From positions 1 through 6,648 of the forward strand of contig CABUGR010000058.1 in NCBI GenBank assembly GCA_902491135.1: DNA of 6,648 nucleotides. Direction: 5' to 3'. The translations under genes and the position numbers were made by a program. The notes under the pieces are model-generated. The model was not told the DNA's origin and did no database searches. It worked only from the letters and a program-made list of their open reading frames with translations. This document shows positions 6,053-6,648 of the stretch, in pieces. This DNA comes from an uncultured Collinsella sp. (GTDB taxonomy: Bacteria > Actinomycetota > Coriobacteriia > Coriobacteriales > Coriobacteriaceae). Each line of letters starts with the position of its first letter. Position 1 is the stretch's first letter.

Positions 6053-6066
6053 TGTTAACGTACTCA
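6053..6066. promoter_or_regulatory. LacI-type operator O2
   Basis: TGTTAACGTACTCA is the exact reverse complement of O1. Its centre is 64 bp from the O1 centre, about six helical turns, and it lies upstream of the predicted galK -35. The pair could support repressor-mediated looping or serve the divergent promoter. Confidence 0.75.
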
Positions 6067-6119
6067 TAACACATCGCTTGTCACTTTTTGAGAATCTGGT
6101 AATCGGTAGAAATTCAGCC

Positions 6120-6149
6120 GTGAACGGTACTGCCGTATGGACTTATAAA
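6120..6149 (+). promoter_or_regulatory. predicted promoter of the lacI-family gene
   Basis: On the plus strand a -10 box TATAAA (6144-6149) is preceded, after 18 bp, by a -35-like GTGAAC (6120-6125). This is the same hexamer as in the predicted galK promoter. Operator O3 begins 26 bp after the -10, consistent with autoregulation. The leader to the GTG start would be about 125 nt. Confidence 0.4.
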
Positions 6150-6175
6150 GCAGAAGAGATGCAGATAGAAAAAGT

Positions 6176-6189
6176 AGAGTACGTTAACA
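6176..6189. promoter_or_regulatory. LacI-type operator O3
   Basis: AGAGTACGTTAACA matches O1 at 13 of 14 positions and has the same orientation. It lies downstream of the predicted regulator -10 box, where bound repressor would block the regulator's own transcription. Its centre is 123 bp from O2. Confidence 0.7.
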
Positions 6190-6282
6190 TGCGTCCGACG
6201 ATAGCGGGCCTCGGCGCGGGATGTATTTCTGCCCGGGCCGGCATTCACGCTATTCAGATCTCGCAAGGGTGAAGGTGATCCT

Positions 6283-6648
6283 GTGGCAAGGCGCCCGTCC
6301 AACGATACCAGTTCGCGTCCGGTCTCCATGGCCGACGTCGCCCGCGCTGCCGGCGTTTCGCAGCAGACGGTTTCGCGCGTCGCCAACGGCTTGCCTAACG
6401 TTAACGAGCAGACGCGCCAGCGCGTGCAGGCCGCTATGCAAAAGCTCGGCTTTCGTCCGAGTTATGCCGGTCGCTCGCTGCGCGACGGCCGTTATCATTC
6501 GGTCGGCCTGTGCGTCAACGATGTCACCAAGTTTGGCAACCTCTCAATGATCGACGGCATCGCCAGCGCTGCTCGCGAGCATAATTGCGCCATCACGCTG
6601 GTCGAGATGTCCAAGAAGCTTGACCTTCCGCTGATCGCCACCAATGAC
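6283..6648 (+). CDS. LacI/GalR-family transcriptional regulator, partial (5' part)
   Basis: The first 122 codons are present; the gene runs off the right edge. The helix-turn-helix starts at M16 (MADVARAAGVSQQTVSRVAN), followed by NVNEQTRQRV and the hinge GFRPSYAGRSLR, with L66 at the position of the minor-groove hinge leucine. This leucine usually goes with operators that have a central CG, as found upstream. The sugar-binding core begins with HSVGLCVNDVTKFGNLSMIDGI. I chose the GTG at 6283, which has AAGGTG ending 5 nt upstream, giving a 15-residue extension before the HTH. The ATG at 6328 would give the standard LacI N-terminus but has no visible Shine-Dalgarno site. Divergent placement to galKT and three shared operators suggest a galactose-responsive repressor. 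The effector is inferred. Confidence 0.9.
   Translation, partial: MARRPSNDTSSRPVSMADVARAAGVSQQTVSRVANGLPNVNEQTRQRVQAAMQKLGFRPSYAGRSLRDGRYHSVGLCVNDVTKFGNLSMIDGIASAAREHNCAITLVEMSKKLDLPLIATND

Noticed and set aside
5985..6070. 18-nt inverted repeat as a terminator or large cruciform
   Set aside because: The 50-nt loop and lack of a T run argue against a terminator. The arms match a third copy at 6176-6189, so separate operator sites explain them better.

Overview
The window looks like chromosomal DNA of a high-GC gut actinobacterium, most likely Coriobacteriia and Collinsella-like. This is inferred from the class II galT, the galKT arrangement, the GNHTDH-type galactokinase and the overall composition, not from a search. 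All complete genes lie on the minus strand. One partial regulator at the right edge lies on the plus strand.

Left part (1 to about 1446): an IS110-family insertion sequence with a very GC-rich, intact DEDD transposase (143-1264). It has a structured leader of about 180 nt that is the expected place for a bridge (seeker) RNA. The exact IS ends cannot be fixed.

Middle part (1444-2993): a solitary AAA_14/DUF4143 ATPase gene (1506-2807), visibly less GC-rich than both neighbours. Two near-identical 39-bp direct repeats flank it (1444-1482 and 2955-2993, 37/39 identical), each with a central CTGCCGGCAG palindrome. The gene-free stretch 2808-3119 holds, from the ATPase start outward, a Shine-Dalgarno sequence, a -10 box, a 17-bp palindrome, a 33-bp-period tandem repeat reaching into the -35 region, the second 39-bp repeat, and the terminator of the gal operon. 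This ATPase/repeat unit is the least explained part of the window.

Right part (3023-6648): a galactose Leloir-pathway operon, galK then galT, overlapping and ending at an intrinsic terminator (3023-3062). A LacI-family repressor is divergently transcribed and runs off the window. The intergenic region 5945-6282 (338 nt) holds three copies of a 14-bp LacI-type operator with a central CG. Two of them form an 18-nt perfect inverted repeat. One sits just after the predicted galK -10 box and one just after the predicted regulator -10 box. The simplest model is that the repressor controls both galKT and itself, and that galactose or a derivative relieves repression. GalK makes galactose-1-phosphate and GalT exchanges it with UDP-glucose. 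No galE, mutarotase or transporter is present in the window.
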